From Karstenula rhodostoma CBS 690.94 (Eukaryota; Ascomycota; Dothideomycetes; Pleosporales; Didymosphaeriaceae): a DNA stretch of 64,000 bases. Location of the stretch: assembly GCA_010093485.1 (NCBI GenBank), contig MU001513.1:13696-77695 (forward strand), in the 5' to 3' direction. The translations under genes and the position numbers were made by a program. The notes under the pieces are model-generated. The model was not told the origin of the DNA, did not search any database, and saw only the letters and a list, made by a program, of their open reading frames with translations. This document shows, piece by piece, positions 44,936 through 56,444 of this stretch (its first letter is position 1; each line of letters opens with the position of its first letter).

Positions 44936-46105
44936 TGGAAACCTGGCGAGATGCTGTGATGACGATGTTTCGATGGACGATACGATTCAAGGTCTCGGGC
45001 ACGAACTCGCGCTTATCATATACGACATTTTGGACGACATGAGCGAATGTTCGCTATGAGAGCAGGGCGTTTTGGAAGCGATGTATGATTAATACCCGTT
45101 CTCGCATAGCACGGCGTTAAGGAGAAACATGGGCCAACAAAGGGAATATGGGCCCAAACACACTACTAATTGAAAATTCATACGCTTGCGCTCCAGCTTC
45201 TTTATACTTTCAAATCCCCTGAGCACAAGCTGACCGCCTGGTCTAGATGGAATCCCGCAGAATGCATTCCGTCATAAGCTAGGCTAATCCTGCTCTGAAG
45301 ACGCTGATCATTACCGTATATATGAACGTTCGGCGCCCTTGTCGTAAAGTGTAACCTCACCGACCCGACCCGACATCCGATTTTTCCTGCGGGGGCATTC
45401 TCTTTGGTCAACCAAAACAATGGCAATGAATCTCCTAGAGAGCGTCAACGCTGGAACGATACCATCGACTGGGCCACCAACGCAGGACGTCAGGTAAACC
45501 GTCATTCTCAAGCTCAAATGGACACCTGGTTAGTATATCCCTAAGACACGACAACTATACAAAGACCGTTGTGTGCACTAGACCTGCTCCACTCGTCTTA
45601 CACTCGTGAACAAGTTTGATCGACTACAACCCAATCATCCCATTGCCAAGTAGAGGTCAGGATTTCGAATGTCTATGAATTACTCCAACATTCATAAAAG
45701 TATTTGCTCGGAGCCTGTGGTTCAGCTTTGCTATAGCAAGTGGACTGAATCCTCAGCAGCGCAAAGCTTTATCTGCGTAACACTAGTGACCATTATGCGG
45801 CTCTTTGCCATACGACACCTCGCTGTATTATGTGTCATGTTCGTCCTCTCGATCTAGTATTGGCCTGTTCCGTGTTAAAGGTTGACAAGAAAATGCTTGA
45901 GTGTCTCACCTGTGCTTTGCGACATGCTCAATTTTGGCTGCCTCGACGCGGTGGAAGCCACAGGGCCCAATCAATATAAGCGTGGGGGAAGGGTGGGGCA
46001 GGTGGCTGGTGACGCACGTGTCCGTCATGCTCTACAAGGCTTGGCCAGTTCAATTCCCCTCGATATCAACCACACTTTGATATATCCAAACCAAAGCTAG
46101 AAGTA
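44936..46105. other. Intergenic region
   Basis: 1.17 kb between the unknown gene and the thioredoxin gene, both on +. Only short frames (up to about 75 codons) without family resemblance. No repeat or RNA gene seen. Confidence 0.5.
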
Positions 46106-46679
46106 ATGGCGAACTACACCTCCATTTCGAGCAGCCCCCAGCTCGAAAACTTAATCCACGGGAACGAATACACGCTCATCGATTTCTGGGCCACGTGGTA
46201 AGCTTCCTCCTGCTCCCTTTACTCAAGCGTCTTCAGTGCCGACTATTGCAGGTGCCCACCCTGCAAAGCCATCGCCCCTTTGTTTGAGAGAATCGCAGCA
46301 GATAATGCGGCAGAGAACAAGTTGGCGTTCGCCAAAGTGGATGTTGATGCGACCAAGGATGTTGCGCAGCAATACAAGATCTCCGCTATGCCCACGTTTC
46401 TGCTCTTGAGAAACGGGGTAGTGTGCAAGGCTGTGAGAGGTGCGGATGTGAATGCAATCAAGAAGATGGTGACCTATGCGCAGAAGAGGAGCAATGGAGA
46501 GAAGATTACAGATGAGGAAGAGGAGGAATTTAGTCAAATCGAGTTCGGAGGAGGTGCAACAGGGTAAGCGCTCGTAATCTGGAACACTTGGAGACTTTTT
46601 GACTGACTCTGGTAGGAACCCGTATCTTGCGCTGTTGTTTGCAGCGTTCTTGATCTGGTTTCTGTTCTGGCGGAAATAG
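46106..46679 (+). CDS. Tail-anchored thioredoxin
   Basis: Thioredoxin-fold disulfide reductase. Exons 46106-46197, 46252-46563 and 46616-46679 give 155 residues. The fold is clear: YTLIDFWATW, active site CPPC (split by the first intron just before WCPPCK), FAKVDVDATKDVAQQY, and the cis-Pro loop ISAMPTFLLLRNG. After an acidic linker (EKITDEEEEEF) the third exon adds PYLALLFAAFLIWFLFWRK, a single C-terminal TM helix with basic end. With no N-terminal signal this predicts a tail-anchored protein whose thioredoxin domain faces the cytosol, on ER or outer mitochondrial membrane. CPPC instead of CGPC should shift the redox potential. It is 287 bases upstream of a flavin monooxygenase on the same strand. 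Confidence 0.9.
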
Positions 46680-46966
46680 AGCGAGAACGGTACCTCGAAA
46701 GACACAACGAGGCGACGGCTATTGAACATACCACAGCAACAATCAAGCACCGGTTCATATTGATGCAATCAACTGCGTATGCGAGCTTCCTCAAATTCTT
46801 GTGTGAATACGCAGATCCCAACACGTGACCAGTATTGCGTTATGTGGTACCCGGATGACGATTCAATGTGATTCGTCACACGATAAGACACGCCCGTTGC
46901 CAACTTACGTCCCTTGAAACGACTCTTGTGGACATTTTTTGGTAGCACTGACACCATCACAGCGCT

Positions 46967-48611
46967 ATGGCCACCAAAATCCATGTCAAATCGGTTGCGG
47001 TCGTTGGTGCCGGGGCAGCAGGTAAACACCAACATGACTCGGCCCTCGAATGTGGTTGACAGTATCTCGCAGGAGCGGCGGTAGCTGCAGCTTTGAGTGC
47101 AGAGAACTATTTTGAACGCATACAGGTCTTCGAACGAAGAGGCACAGCAGGTGGTACTTGGATATACGATGCTGAACCGGACCCTCTCCCTCTATACCCC
47201 GGGAAACTTCCTCCAGATACCGATCCCGCTCTAGAGATTCCAGAGGCTCTGCCTCGGATCACACCACCTGTCGAACAGGAGCGATGGACGAAAACACCGA
47301 TATACAACTCTCTGACGTAGGTACCTCAGCAGCGCTACACTTCACCAGTTGACAAGTTGAAGTACCAATGTACCGGCAATCGCGATGTCGTTCTCTGATT
47401 CGCCATTTGCATATGGGCCGTTCGCGCCGCATTACATCCCGCGGCAGTATGTGGAGAACTACTTCTCGATCCACAAGACAGATTCCTTTTTACAATTGAA
47501 CACCACCGTGGAAGACATCAAGAAACTGACTTCTCCAAACGACCAAAGCTCGGAACGCTGGAAGCTGACTCTCAGGAAGAATGATGCCCTGCGACGTGTG
47601 GACGTTTGGTGGGAAGAGGAGTTTGACGCTGTGATCCTGGCGAATGGACATTATGCCGTTCCTTATGTAAGTTTTCCTCGGAGTACTCAAAGGTATCTAT
47701 GAATCTGTTGCTAACTACCTTAGGTTCCCCAAGTCAAAGGTCTGGAAGAATACATAGCAAAATATCCCGACCGCATATCCCACTCAAAGGAGTACCGCGC
47801 GCCCACAATCTACGCTGGCAAAAAGGTCCTCATCATCGGCAACTCGGCCTCAGGCCATGACCTCTCTATCGACCTCGTAGGCGTCGCCAGTGCGCCAGTC
47901 TATCAATCACGCCGCTCCAAGGCGCGCTGGGACGGCGATGGTCCGCTATCTGGCATAGAGTGGAAAAAGGTCATAAAAGAGTACCTCCCCAGCGGCCGCA
48001 TCGTCTTCGAGGACGACTCACATCTCGACCATGTTGACGCGGTGCTGTACTGCACGGGGTACAAACCGAGCTTTTCGTTTTGGAACGCCAAAGCCAACGG
48101 GAGACCACTGTGGGACTACGAAGGCAACAAGCTGATCAAGACGTACTGGCATACGTTTTTCCAGGACTTCAAAACGTTGGCTATCGTAGGTATGCCGCGC
48201 ACGCTAACCTTCCGCAGCTTCGAGTACCAAGCCATCGCCATTGCAAGGCTTTTCTCGGGGAGGAACGCGTTGCCGCTTCCGCCGCTGAGGGAACAGGAGA
48301 AGTGGGAGACGGAAAGGGCGCAACGGACGAAATCCGAGGGAAAGAAATTCCACGACATACCATGGGACGAGGGACAAACGATAGACTGGTTAGATGGGCT
48401 GTTTAGAATCGCAGGACTGGGGACGATTAGAGGCGAGGGGTTAGTGCCCCCAGCGTTGAGTAAGGAGTTGATATGGGCGGTTGAACATTTGAGGAAGTAT
48501 ACCGAGGACCCAGGTGAGCATGAGGAGCATGCTGGTCGAGGGGAAAGTGTGGAGGGCGGCTGGGTCGTAGTGCAGAGGGAGAAATTACCGTTGGGTGGGT
48601 TGTTACCCTAG
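46967..48611 (+). CDS. Flavin-containing monooxygenase (FMO)
   Basis: FAD/NADPH monooxygenase of the FMO group; yeast Fmo1 oxidises thiols such as glutathione at the ER. Exons 46967-47021, 47073-47316, 47363-47666 and 47724-48611 give 496 residues. The first intron interrupts the FAD-binding VAVVGAGAAGAAVAAAL. Next come VFERRGTAGGTWIYD, the FMO-type FAPHYIPRQYVENYF, DAVILANGHYAVP and the NADPH motif KKVLIIGNSASGHDLSID, then VDAVLYCTGYKPSF near residue 360. The C-terminus is a charged tail with no TM helix. The third intron acceptor (TTGAAG) is weaker than the others. Substrate is unknown. Confidence 0.92.
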
Positions 48612-48954
48612 GAGAATCTGTACGGCATGCGTACAAGGTCGCAGCATGTTCTTATGCCTACCTTGAGTAACACATTCAAAAAAGTGCCACCCTTCCGGCG
48701 GCAACAGAGGTACCGCCATGACGAAACCCTGCACCCTTTGCTCTACGCCGCGCTCAATCCTGGTCCGCTGTCAATTCAAACAAACAATCATGATTCAACG
48801 TCTCAATCAGGCACAAGGCACGTTGCAGGATTTAACGTTTGACTTTCATTATGAAATCTTAGGTACCGATGAAGCTATCGGATTCAGGTGTTCCCGTCAC
48901 GCGGATCCGTGAATCATACCAGCCATGCTGCCATGGCGCGCCTCCAGGGGGTAT
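48612..48954. other. Convergent 3' region
   Basis: 343 bases between FMO and the small stress-type gene; no gene seen. Confidence 0.5.
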
Positions 48955-49276
48955 CTAGTGGGTCGAGCTCTTGCCGTCGTAGTAGTCGGCCTTGGTCTTG
49001 TCGGTGGCCTCGTTGGCGCCGTGCTTGACCGTGCCGACGGCACCGTCGAGCTTGTCGCCGACGGTGCTGCCGTGCTTGGCCTGCTCCTGGTTGGCCTTGC
49101 GCTGGGCCTCTTCGGTGTTGCCGGTGACCTTGTTGGCGGCCCAGTTGACGTTGTCCTTGACCGTGTTGATGGTGGACTCAACGAAGCCCCTGTGGTGGTG
49201 TTAGTTGTGCCGGAGAAGCGGGGTATGGAGGGGCAGGTAGCACGTACTCGCCCTGAGCATTGGTGTTGGAAGACAT
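48955..49276 (-). CDS. Small hydrophilic stress-type protein
   Basis: Minus-strand gene of two exons, 49276-49248 and 49189-48955, joined by a 58-nt intron (GTACGT to CCACAG), giving 87 residues. Starts MSSNTNAQGEGFVESTINTV and continues with repeated amphipathic Lys/Ala/Gly stretches (NVNWAANKVTGNTEEAQRKA, VGDKLDGAVGTVKHGANEA), ending KADYYDGKSSTH. Composition and repeats resemble small LEA- or glucose-repressible (Grg1-like) proteins made under starvation or stress; there is no catalytic motif. Likely highly expressed, with codon use strongly biased to C-ending codons. The CRE-like sites upstream fit stress control. Confidence 0.8.
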
Positions 49277-49451
49277 GTTGGTTGGGTGTGCTGTGAGGGT
49301 TGGGTGTGTGGGTGGTGTGGAAAGTGCCGTGGTCTGTGTGGGAGGCTGGAGGGTCTGTGATGATGGCAGCAGGGTGTGCGTCGGGGAGGCGTCTTTTGTA
49401 GTGCACCCAGCAGCCGTTTGAGCTTGGACGCGCGGGCGATGGCGATGGCGA

Positions 49452-49477
49452 TGACGTCGGATCGACGTCAGACGTCG
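49452..49477 (-). promoter_or_regulatory. Three GACGTC half/whole CRE-like sites
   Basis: GACGTC hexamers at 49453-49458, 49464-49469 and 49471-49476, flanked as TGACGTCG, CGACGTCA and AGACGTCG, 177-200 bases before the small gene's start. bZIP ATF/CREB factors bind TGACGTCA-type sites. Confidence 0.55.
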
Positions 49478-49651
49478 GATGCAGGTGCGTAGGCCCCCAC
49501 ACGCAACAGCGCTGGATGGTGGCGCAAGAGGCCACATTCCCATATCCCATCACGACGGCCTGAATCCGCATGCGCCCTCGTCGATGATGGACCATGGATG
49601 GATGGCGCCATGCACAATCGCCGCTAGATGGCCCAGTCTAGATGCGGCCTC

Positions 49652-49659
49652 TGACGTCA
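49652..49659. promoter_or_regulatory. Consensus CRE TGACGTCA
   Basis: Perfect 8-bp ATF/CREB palindrome about 380 bases upstream of the small stress gene. Confidence 0.5.
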
Positions 49660-49992
49660 CGCCTCCCCTGCCGCCCATGTCGCCCATGTCATCTGACCGT
49701 CTGTAGCCTCTCCGCCTGGCGCCTGCCCTTCCCATGCCGGTGCCCCCCCTGACTTTAGCCTACCTTTGCACATGCTGTTCCGCCGTCTTCGGCCACGCCA
49801 ACCTTCGGCCAGCCTGCACCTCGACGCTCATGCACACAAACTCGGCCAGTAGCATTCCTCACCTCGGCTCGTTGGCCTCTGATTACAATATATACAATCC
49901 AACCCACCCATCCAATATCAACGCCAACGCGGGCATTTCCAATCAAGCGCTTAGGCCATGTCTCAACAGACAAACCCACCGCGGCAACCTGC

Positions 49993-52900
49993 TCACCCCT
50001 GGGACGCGCCCATGTCCTGCAACCGCGCCAACTCCCAATACACCCCCTTCTTGCCCATCAACTCATCATGCCGCCCCCTTTCCACAATCTTTCCTTGATC
50101 AAACACGTAGATCACGTCCGCGTGCTGGATCGTCGACAACCGGTGCGCAATAGCAATTGTGGTGCGGCCTTGCGAGGCGGCGTCGAGCGCGTCTTGAACC
50201 ACACGTTCCGAGGTTGAGTCGAGAGCCGATGTGGCTTCGTCGAGGAGGCTGATTGTCATATTAGCTTGTTCAACTTTGAGCATTTCCATCGACAGGACGA
50301 CATACAGGATCTTAGGGTCACGCAAGAGAGCACGAGCAATGGCCATGCGCTGGCGCTGGCCACCAGAGAGAAGGGCACCTTTTGCACCCACGAGGGTGTT
50401 GAAACCATCCGGGAGGGACATCTGCAAACCGTTAGCCCTGTTTCTGCCCTCGTTCAGAACTCGACTCACGATGAACTCGTAGATGTTGGCGTCCTTGCAA
50501 GCACGCACGACCAGCTCTTCAGGGATGTCGTCTTTATCCGCGAGTATGTTCTCTCTAATCGTACCCGTGTAGAGCGTTGTCTCCTGGCTGACGATTGCCA
50601 ACTGCGCCCTGTAGTCCTGGATATTGTAGTCCCTTAGCTCCACATCGTCGACCAAAACAGAACCGGCCGTGGGGTCGTAGAATCGCTCGAGGAGCTGCAT
50701 GACGGTAGACTTTCCGCTGCCACTCGCACCTACCAAGGCGACGAATTGGCCTGGATCTGCAGTCAGGCTGACACCGCGCAATACGCGATGTTCAGCGCGA
50801 CCCGGGTAAGAGAACCGAACGTTTTGAAGCTCCACTTTGCCTTGGAAGCGGTCGATCTTCTTGCCTTCGGTGGACCAGTTGTCGACTATAATGGGTCAAA
50901 ATCTTTGCGTCAAGGTAGGATCGGTCTATCGGGACTTACTTTTCGGTACACGGTTCAGGAAAGATCTGAGCAGCATTGCGGCCTCCCGCGCCTCACCCAT
51001 ATCTGGCGCAAACGAGAAGATCGCGCCAGCGCTCTGCGCTCCATTGATAATGGCTGAGTAAACGATGAAGAACTGCAGCACGGTATACTCCATGCTCAGC
51101 ATCAGTTTTCCACCGTACCAGAAGACAAGAGCGAAAATGAACATCGCCAGACCTTGGCTCATAGCGTACAGCAGCGACGAGATGTTCATGAATTTCAGAT
51201 TGCCCCTGCCCTGTGCAGTAAGCTTCTCGTGATATTGCTCCAACAAGTGGCCTTCCAGAGACAGGGTGGCGACGGTGCGAATTGACGAGGCTGCTTCGCA
51301 CGCAAACGAGGCGGAATCCGTTGATTCTTTTGTGCGCTTCTCCATGCGCACGAGGGCGTAGAAGCGGAAGTAGCCACATCCGATGACGAATGGGATTGTA
51401 GAGGTACATACGAGGGCGAGCTTCCATCCGAACGACAGGCCGACGATGATGGCAACCACGACACTGGCGCACGCGGTGATGATGGCGCCGAGGGTTGAGC
51501 CGCTCATGCCAGCAAGCCGGTTAGCTTCGGAGCTAAGAAAGGCAGCGAGAGAACCGGAAGTCACAGTGTCACTGTCAAAGAACTCGATGTCCTACCTCGG
51601 ATCAGTATTTGCGGCGAAGCGGAATTGATTGGGACTTACCTGGCGCAAGATGGCACCAAAAGCGTCCTCTCGGATACGCGAAATGAGCAAACTAATGCAT
51701 GTTAGCCATCATGCTGCAAACTGATGTTTGGAAGGACTTACGCCGAAGATTTGGACAGTGTAAAACCCTGGAGGAAGTACGATAGCCAGGTGACGATGCC
51801 TAGCATGAAGAACATCCAACACCAGAAGGAAACACCATGGCCACCGGTAGATGTTCCAGGCGAGAAGAACGCGTTGATCGAGTTGCCTAAGAAGATAGCC
51901 TGGACCGCAGGCGTCGCACCGGCACAGAGACAGAGTAAGAAGCCCACACACATCAGTCCGTGCTCTTCTCTGTTCATGTGCCAACCAAACTTGATAAGGC
52001 TCCAATTGTTGTACCTCTGCGCCTCATCGTCCTTCTTGGCATGTACTGAAGCAGCCTTTGTGGTGGTGGTGCGTACAAGGCTGAGCTTTTCGCCTTCGAT
52101 TGTAGACTCTGCGTTCTTTTCGCCCATGGACATCTCCGAGAGGCGATTGTTGGGCTGTATCTTGGAGCTGAGTTCTTGTGCTCGAACCAGGCTTTGATAG
52201 ACACCTTGTTCTTTAATCAGGCTATCGTGGGTACCTTGCTCAACGATCCTTCCTTTAGCCATGACCACAATGTTATCAGCGTTACGTATCGTGGAGAGAC
52301 GATGGGCAATAGCAATAGTAGTACGACCTTCGGCTGCTTTGTCGAGAGCTTCCTGCACGACCTTCTCAGATTTAGTGTCAAGTGCCGCAGTTGCTTCGTC
52401 GAGAAGAAGAATCTTGGGATCAGAAACAACCGCACGGGCAATGGCAATACGCTGCTTTTGTCCACCCGACAGGAGGTTTCCACGCTCTCCGACCTTTGTC
52501 TGGAACTTGTCTGGCAGGTTCGTGATGAAGTCATAGGCGTTGGCCGTCTTGGCAGCCTCTTCGATAAGTTCCATCTTCTTCTCTTCGCTGGCCTGGAAAC
52601 GTTAATTTTGGATGCGATAGCTGAGAAAGTTGACCTACATGCTCGAACTCCGTACCCACAAGACCGTGCGCAATGCTTTCGTAGATGGTGATGCTGAAGA
52701 GTACAGGCTCTTGGCTTACAATAGCGATGTGTCGTCGTAGCCATCTGAGGTTAAGCGTACTAATGTCCCTGCCGTCGAGGTAAACTTGACCGCTCATTGG
52801 CAGATAGAAGCGTTCAAGAAGACCGAAAATTGTACTCTTTCCAGAACCTGAGGCACCGACCAATGCGACCATCTTGCCAGCGTTAATCCTCAGGCTAAAG

Positions 52901-54403
52901 TCTTCGAGGACGGTGGTATCCTGACGCGAAGGATAAATATGCTTTACGCCTTTGAACTCGATGTTCCCGACGAATTCATCCGGCTTGTCACCCTCATCCG
53001 TCTCAGGGTCGATAGGGGACTGGCGCTCGATGGTGTTGAAGACCTTGGTTGCGGCGGCTACAGCTTGACCGAATGCCTCTACACGTGGGTACAAAGTCAG
53101 TTGCGTCGAACAAGTGTGTGCTGGGGAGTTCCGTACGCATGTGCGGCAAATTATGTCCTATCGAGATACCAGCTACCATGGTAGCCATCACAACCGTCAG
53201 GATATTCGCCACGCCCAGCTCTCCCGAGTGTAGGAAGCGGTTTCCTTGCCAAAAGGCTAGAGCATATTGCATGTTCAGCACACCCATCATTCCTGTTTCG
53301 AAGAGTCAGTTGGAGAAAGCTGCGAGGACAACAATCCATACCAGCAATCATCGAGGCTAGCCAGAATTTCGAATTGTAGTCCCACTGCGCAGCACGATCC
53401 AGGTACACTTTGTATTTGGCTTCAAGTCTTTTCTGGGTCCCATAGGCTGTCACGTTGCGTGCAGACGAGATGACTTCTTCCGCGAGAGTACCCGCGGTCG
53501 CATACTCATCAATGGCTTTGGTTTGGTTCGCTTTCATACGACCGCCATTGAAGCCCATCATGATGACCAACGCTACGGTGGCGGAAAGCATGATAAGCGT
53601 CAATTTCCAGCTTCGGACGAAACCGACAATGAGAGCTGCGAAGAACATGGAAGTGCCGGAGATGAACAGCGATATCTTTTGGCCTACACCATCTTGGACC
53701 AGTACCATATCTATTTGTTTCAGCATCCATTCACTAAACAAGGAACCGGATTGACTTACCAGAGCTGATGCGAGTGGTGATTTCACCAGAGCCCAAGAAA
53801 TCGAAGAATGCGATATTTTGCCGGAAGATGGCTCGCAAGTAAAGTTCGCGGATCTGCTGTGTAATGCGTTCTCCAGTGTACGAAAATCCGATCATGCCAA
53901 CATAAACACAGACGAACGAACCAATGCCTGTCGTCCAAGTCAGTACTCGTCTTGAAAGAGTGCGTCGCGCGGGACTTGCCGAGGTAGACGAAATACAAGG
54001 TAAAGGTATTGATCTGATGTTGAAAACGCTCTGCTGCAAGCGCATCGACGGAAAAACTGGTGAAACTTCCCGCGAAGTTGCCGTACACAAGGGTCATCAG
54101 AGGCAGGCAGGCTCCCGCTACGACGGATGCAAAGAACGACACAGACATAATGAGCATCTCCTGCTTGTTGGCATACCGAAACAGCGTGAAGTAGCCGACT
54201 TTCTCGTTGGGTGCATCCAACTGTCTCTGGATGATGCTCTTCTCGTCTTCGGTCAACCCCGCCGCCGAACTCGCATCCCCATCTCCCAACGCCTTCTCGT
54301 CGAGGACGGTTGGATTCTCATCGACAGGCACCGTTGCCGGCACGGGGACTGTCCCGGGTAACGGCGTGGGCGCCTTCTCCATGTCCTCTGGACGCGGTGC
54401 CAT
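49993..54403 (-). CDS. ABCB-type full multidrug transporter
   Basis: ATP-driven exporter, TMD-NBD-TMD-NBD, of the P-glycoprotein/Pmd1 group. Eleven exons: 54403-53980, 53927-53760, 53710-53342, 53292-53137, 53078-52639, 52592-51742, 51691-51640, 51591-50940, 50885-50470, 50421-50306, 50248-49993, giving 1299 residues, the usual size. NBD1: Walker [10 protein letters not shown] near residue 447, signature LSGGQKQR, Walker [27 protein letters not shown]2: Walker A near 1090, [20 protein letters not shown] (formed by splicing), [11 protein letters not shown]. Both sites look catalytically complete. The first intron begins GCAAGT, a GC-AG intron. The last intron (50249-50305) is 57 nt, in frame and stop-free. 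Substrate unknown; fungal relatives export drugs, pigments or peptides. Confidence 0.93.
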
Positions 54404-55108
54404 GTTGAACTTGACGGGTTGGACGCGAAGTTAGGCCCTGGGCATGTCGTGAAAGAGGCTGAACGGCTGCAAGCTGTCGTGAATCCCCAGGTGCCACCCG
54501 CGCGAAGGGGAGGCGAGCTGCCGGGGTGATGCACGCCTCGAGCGAACGTTATACCGCAAGGAGAAGGTAGTGCGTTCGAGAAGGTCGCGTAGAGGACGGC
54601 TAATCCTATAGCGGTACGTGAGGCGGCAATGCTGCCCACCGAGCTTGACCAGAAACAACGGCCGTGCTGAGTCCTCGGTTCCAGGAATCCGGCGCTTGGG
54701 CGTGCGACTGATGGAACGAGAGCTGCGTGCGGCTCCGGGTGCTTTTGTCAAGGTCGCGGAAATGGTGTTGTGGTGTTGCAATGGGAGCAGAAGCCGTGCG
54801 TCGTACATGCGACCGAACGGGGCATGCGCAGTGGATGTATGTTAAGGGCGGAGGACGAGCGTCCGCTCGTGAAATCCGATTGATTTCGGTCCAACGGCCA
54901 AGAAAAGTCGCCGTGGGCTACGAAGGAGCACACCACAGCACAAACCCGCGCGGATGATCCGCCAGCGGTCAACATTGCGAAGATGCGGGATATGAGGAAC
55001 GAATACGAGACGCTACACTCTCCCAGGAGGTACGGGAGCCTGGTGCGCTCCACTCAGCAGGGAGGGGCAAATTACCTGCAAAAGACCACTTAAGGGCTTT
55101 GCGAACCC

Positions 55109-55291
55109 GTATAAACTCACCGATAGGAGTTCCAACAGTTATTGTATTCTAGCCCTCTAAAGTATATTCTTTACCTTATAAAGGAAAATGGGTATATGCT
55201 AAGAAGAGAATCCTTACGTTAAGTAGTATAGTCTATACTTAAGAGGGGTAGAATACAGTAACTGCCTGAACTCCTATCGGTGAATTTATAC
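55109..55291. mobile_element. MITE with ~42-bp terminal inverted repeats
   Basis: 183-bp element. The left end starts GTATAAACTCACCGATAGGA and the right end, read on the minus strand, starts GTATAAATTCACCGATAGGA; pairing continues with few mismatches through CAGTTA.TGTATTCT for about 42 bases. If the outer TA on each side is the target duplication, the ends fit a Tc1/mariner-type non-autonomous element. The interior is AT-rich and non-coding. Confidence 0.8.
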
Positions 55292-56071
55292 AGTATCTCC
55301 CGAACCTGGGAGACTGTAGGTGGAGACTATACTCTACCAATCATCTGCCAGTCAGGTGCGGATGGTCCGCGGGGATCGGTACCGACCAAGCTCCGCCCCG
55401 GTCAATACGGAATCCCGAACTATTGGATTCTAACTCCGCATAGACTACCAATGATATTCTGATGATTGACACGAACGACGAAGTGGTGTCCTGTAAAATG
55501 ATAGATAACCGTATACCAATTAGGTGACAAACAACCAGTAACAGATGGTTGCACGCTCAGGCAACCTCTGGCATTGATTGATAGATCGATTGTGTTCGAG
55601 AAATGCCCCCAACGTGGATCGTATGTCCTCTTCTGGCAAGAGCGATGGAGGGCAAGGCGAAATCTATTTCATGTCTCCGAAAGGCGGTTTCCCCATTAAC
55701 CTCACATCGCTCGATCTTGTTCTTCTCCTCTTCTGGGTTACGCCTGCTCGGCCTCATCACCTACCCTCATCGGATATAAGTCTTGTTGTCGTTTTGGTTT
55801 GTCCGGCAAGACGTGCACTTCTTCATGAATTGTGACGGATAAGCGTCTGGCGACGGAGTCCGCGTGCGTTCCTATGAAAGGTGTGAGTTCAGGGCTGCTG
55901 TACATGTTAGAGCCGGAGTTACCCATCTCGCAGACATCCATCTCATTCGGTATAGAGCTTCCGATCCGTAGTCCGTGCTAGGGACTGCTGGGGGACAACT
56001 TTGGACCGCGTTGTCCTCCGCTCCCTTTTTGGACCGTAGGAACTTCCGTGATATTGATAGGCGTGGGCTGC

Positions 56072-56092
56072 AGGTGAAGGAAACCTTCACCT
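56072..56092. repeat. Short perfect inverted repeat
   Basis: Arms AGGTGAAGG and CCTTCACCT around AAA, in intergenic DNA. No gene nearby that it would obviously control. Confidence 0.6.
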
Positions 56093-56444
56093 CCTTTTGA
56101 ACTAGAGGAAGCTTCCTAGTATCGTTAATTGTGGGTTGGACTGTGACGTCTGAGGCCGTTTCGCTGAGCAATGACCCAGACAAGGTCCACACGAACAGGT
56201 CCTGATACCGCTCCTGACGGAGATGCGAGGTTATTGTGGTATGCTCGCACATCTTGCCGTTCCAATTGTTTCACGACCCGCCATATGTCAGCGTAAATGC
56301 CAGCTGGGGCGAGTAGGTCGATTGAATTGCTTCGAATTGCTGGTACTTGAGTTGCGGGGGCATAGAACCGCTTGAGTCTGGACTCGGATATATGTTTCTA
56401 GATCAACAACACGATATTTGCAGTAAATAGTTATGCGCTACATT

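Larger units (their letters stand above)
49277..49992. promoter_or_regulatory. Upstream region of small stress gene
   Basis: 716 bases from the small gene's start to the 3' end of the ABC transporter. Contains the GACGTC cluster at 49452-49477 and a full CRE palindrome at 49652-49659. No gene seen. Confidence 0.6.
54404..56444. other. Large intergenic region with a MITE
   Basis: 2.0 kb upstream of the ABC transporter and downstream of the DmpA-type gene. Holds a MITE-like element (55109-55291) and a short palindrome (56072-56092). Frames up to about 125 codons show no family resemblance. Confidence 0.55.

Noticed and set aside
55975..56150. Possible second, older inverted-repeat element
   Set aside because: Only the 9-bp central arms match well; outer arms (GTAGGAACTTCC versus CTAGGAAGCTTCC) are too divergent to claim an element.
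55872..56252. 126-codon minus-strand frame
   Set aside because: No recognisable features and it overlaps the palindromic stretch; probably chance.
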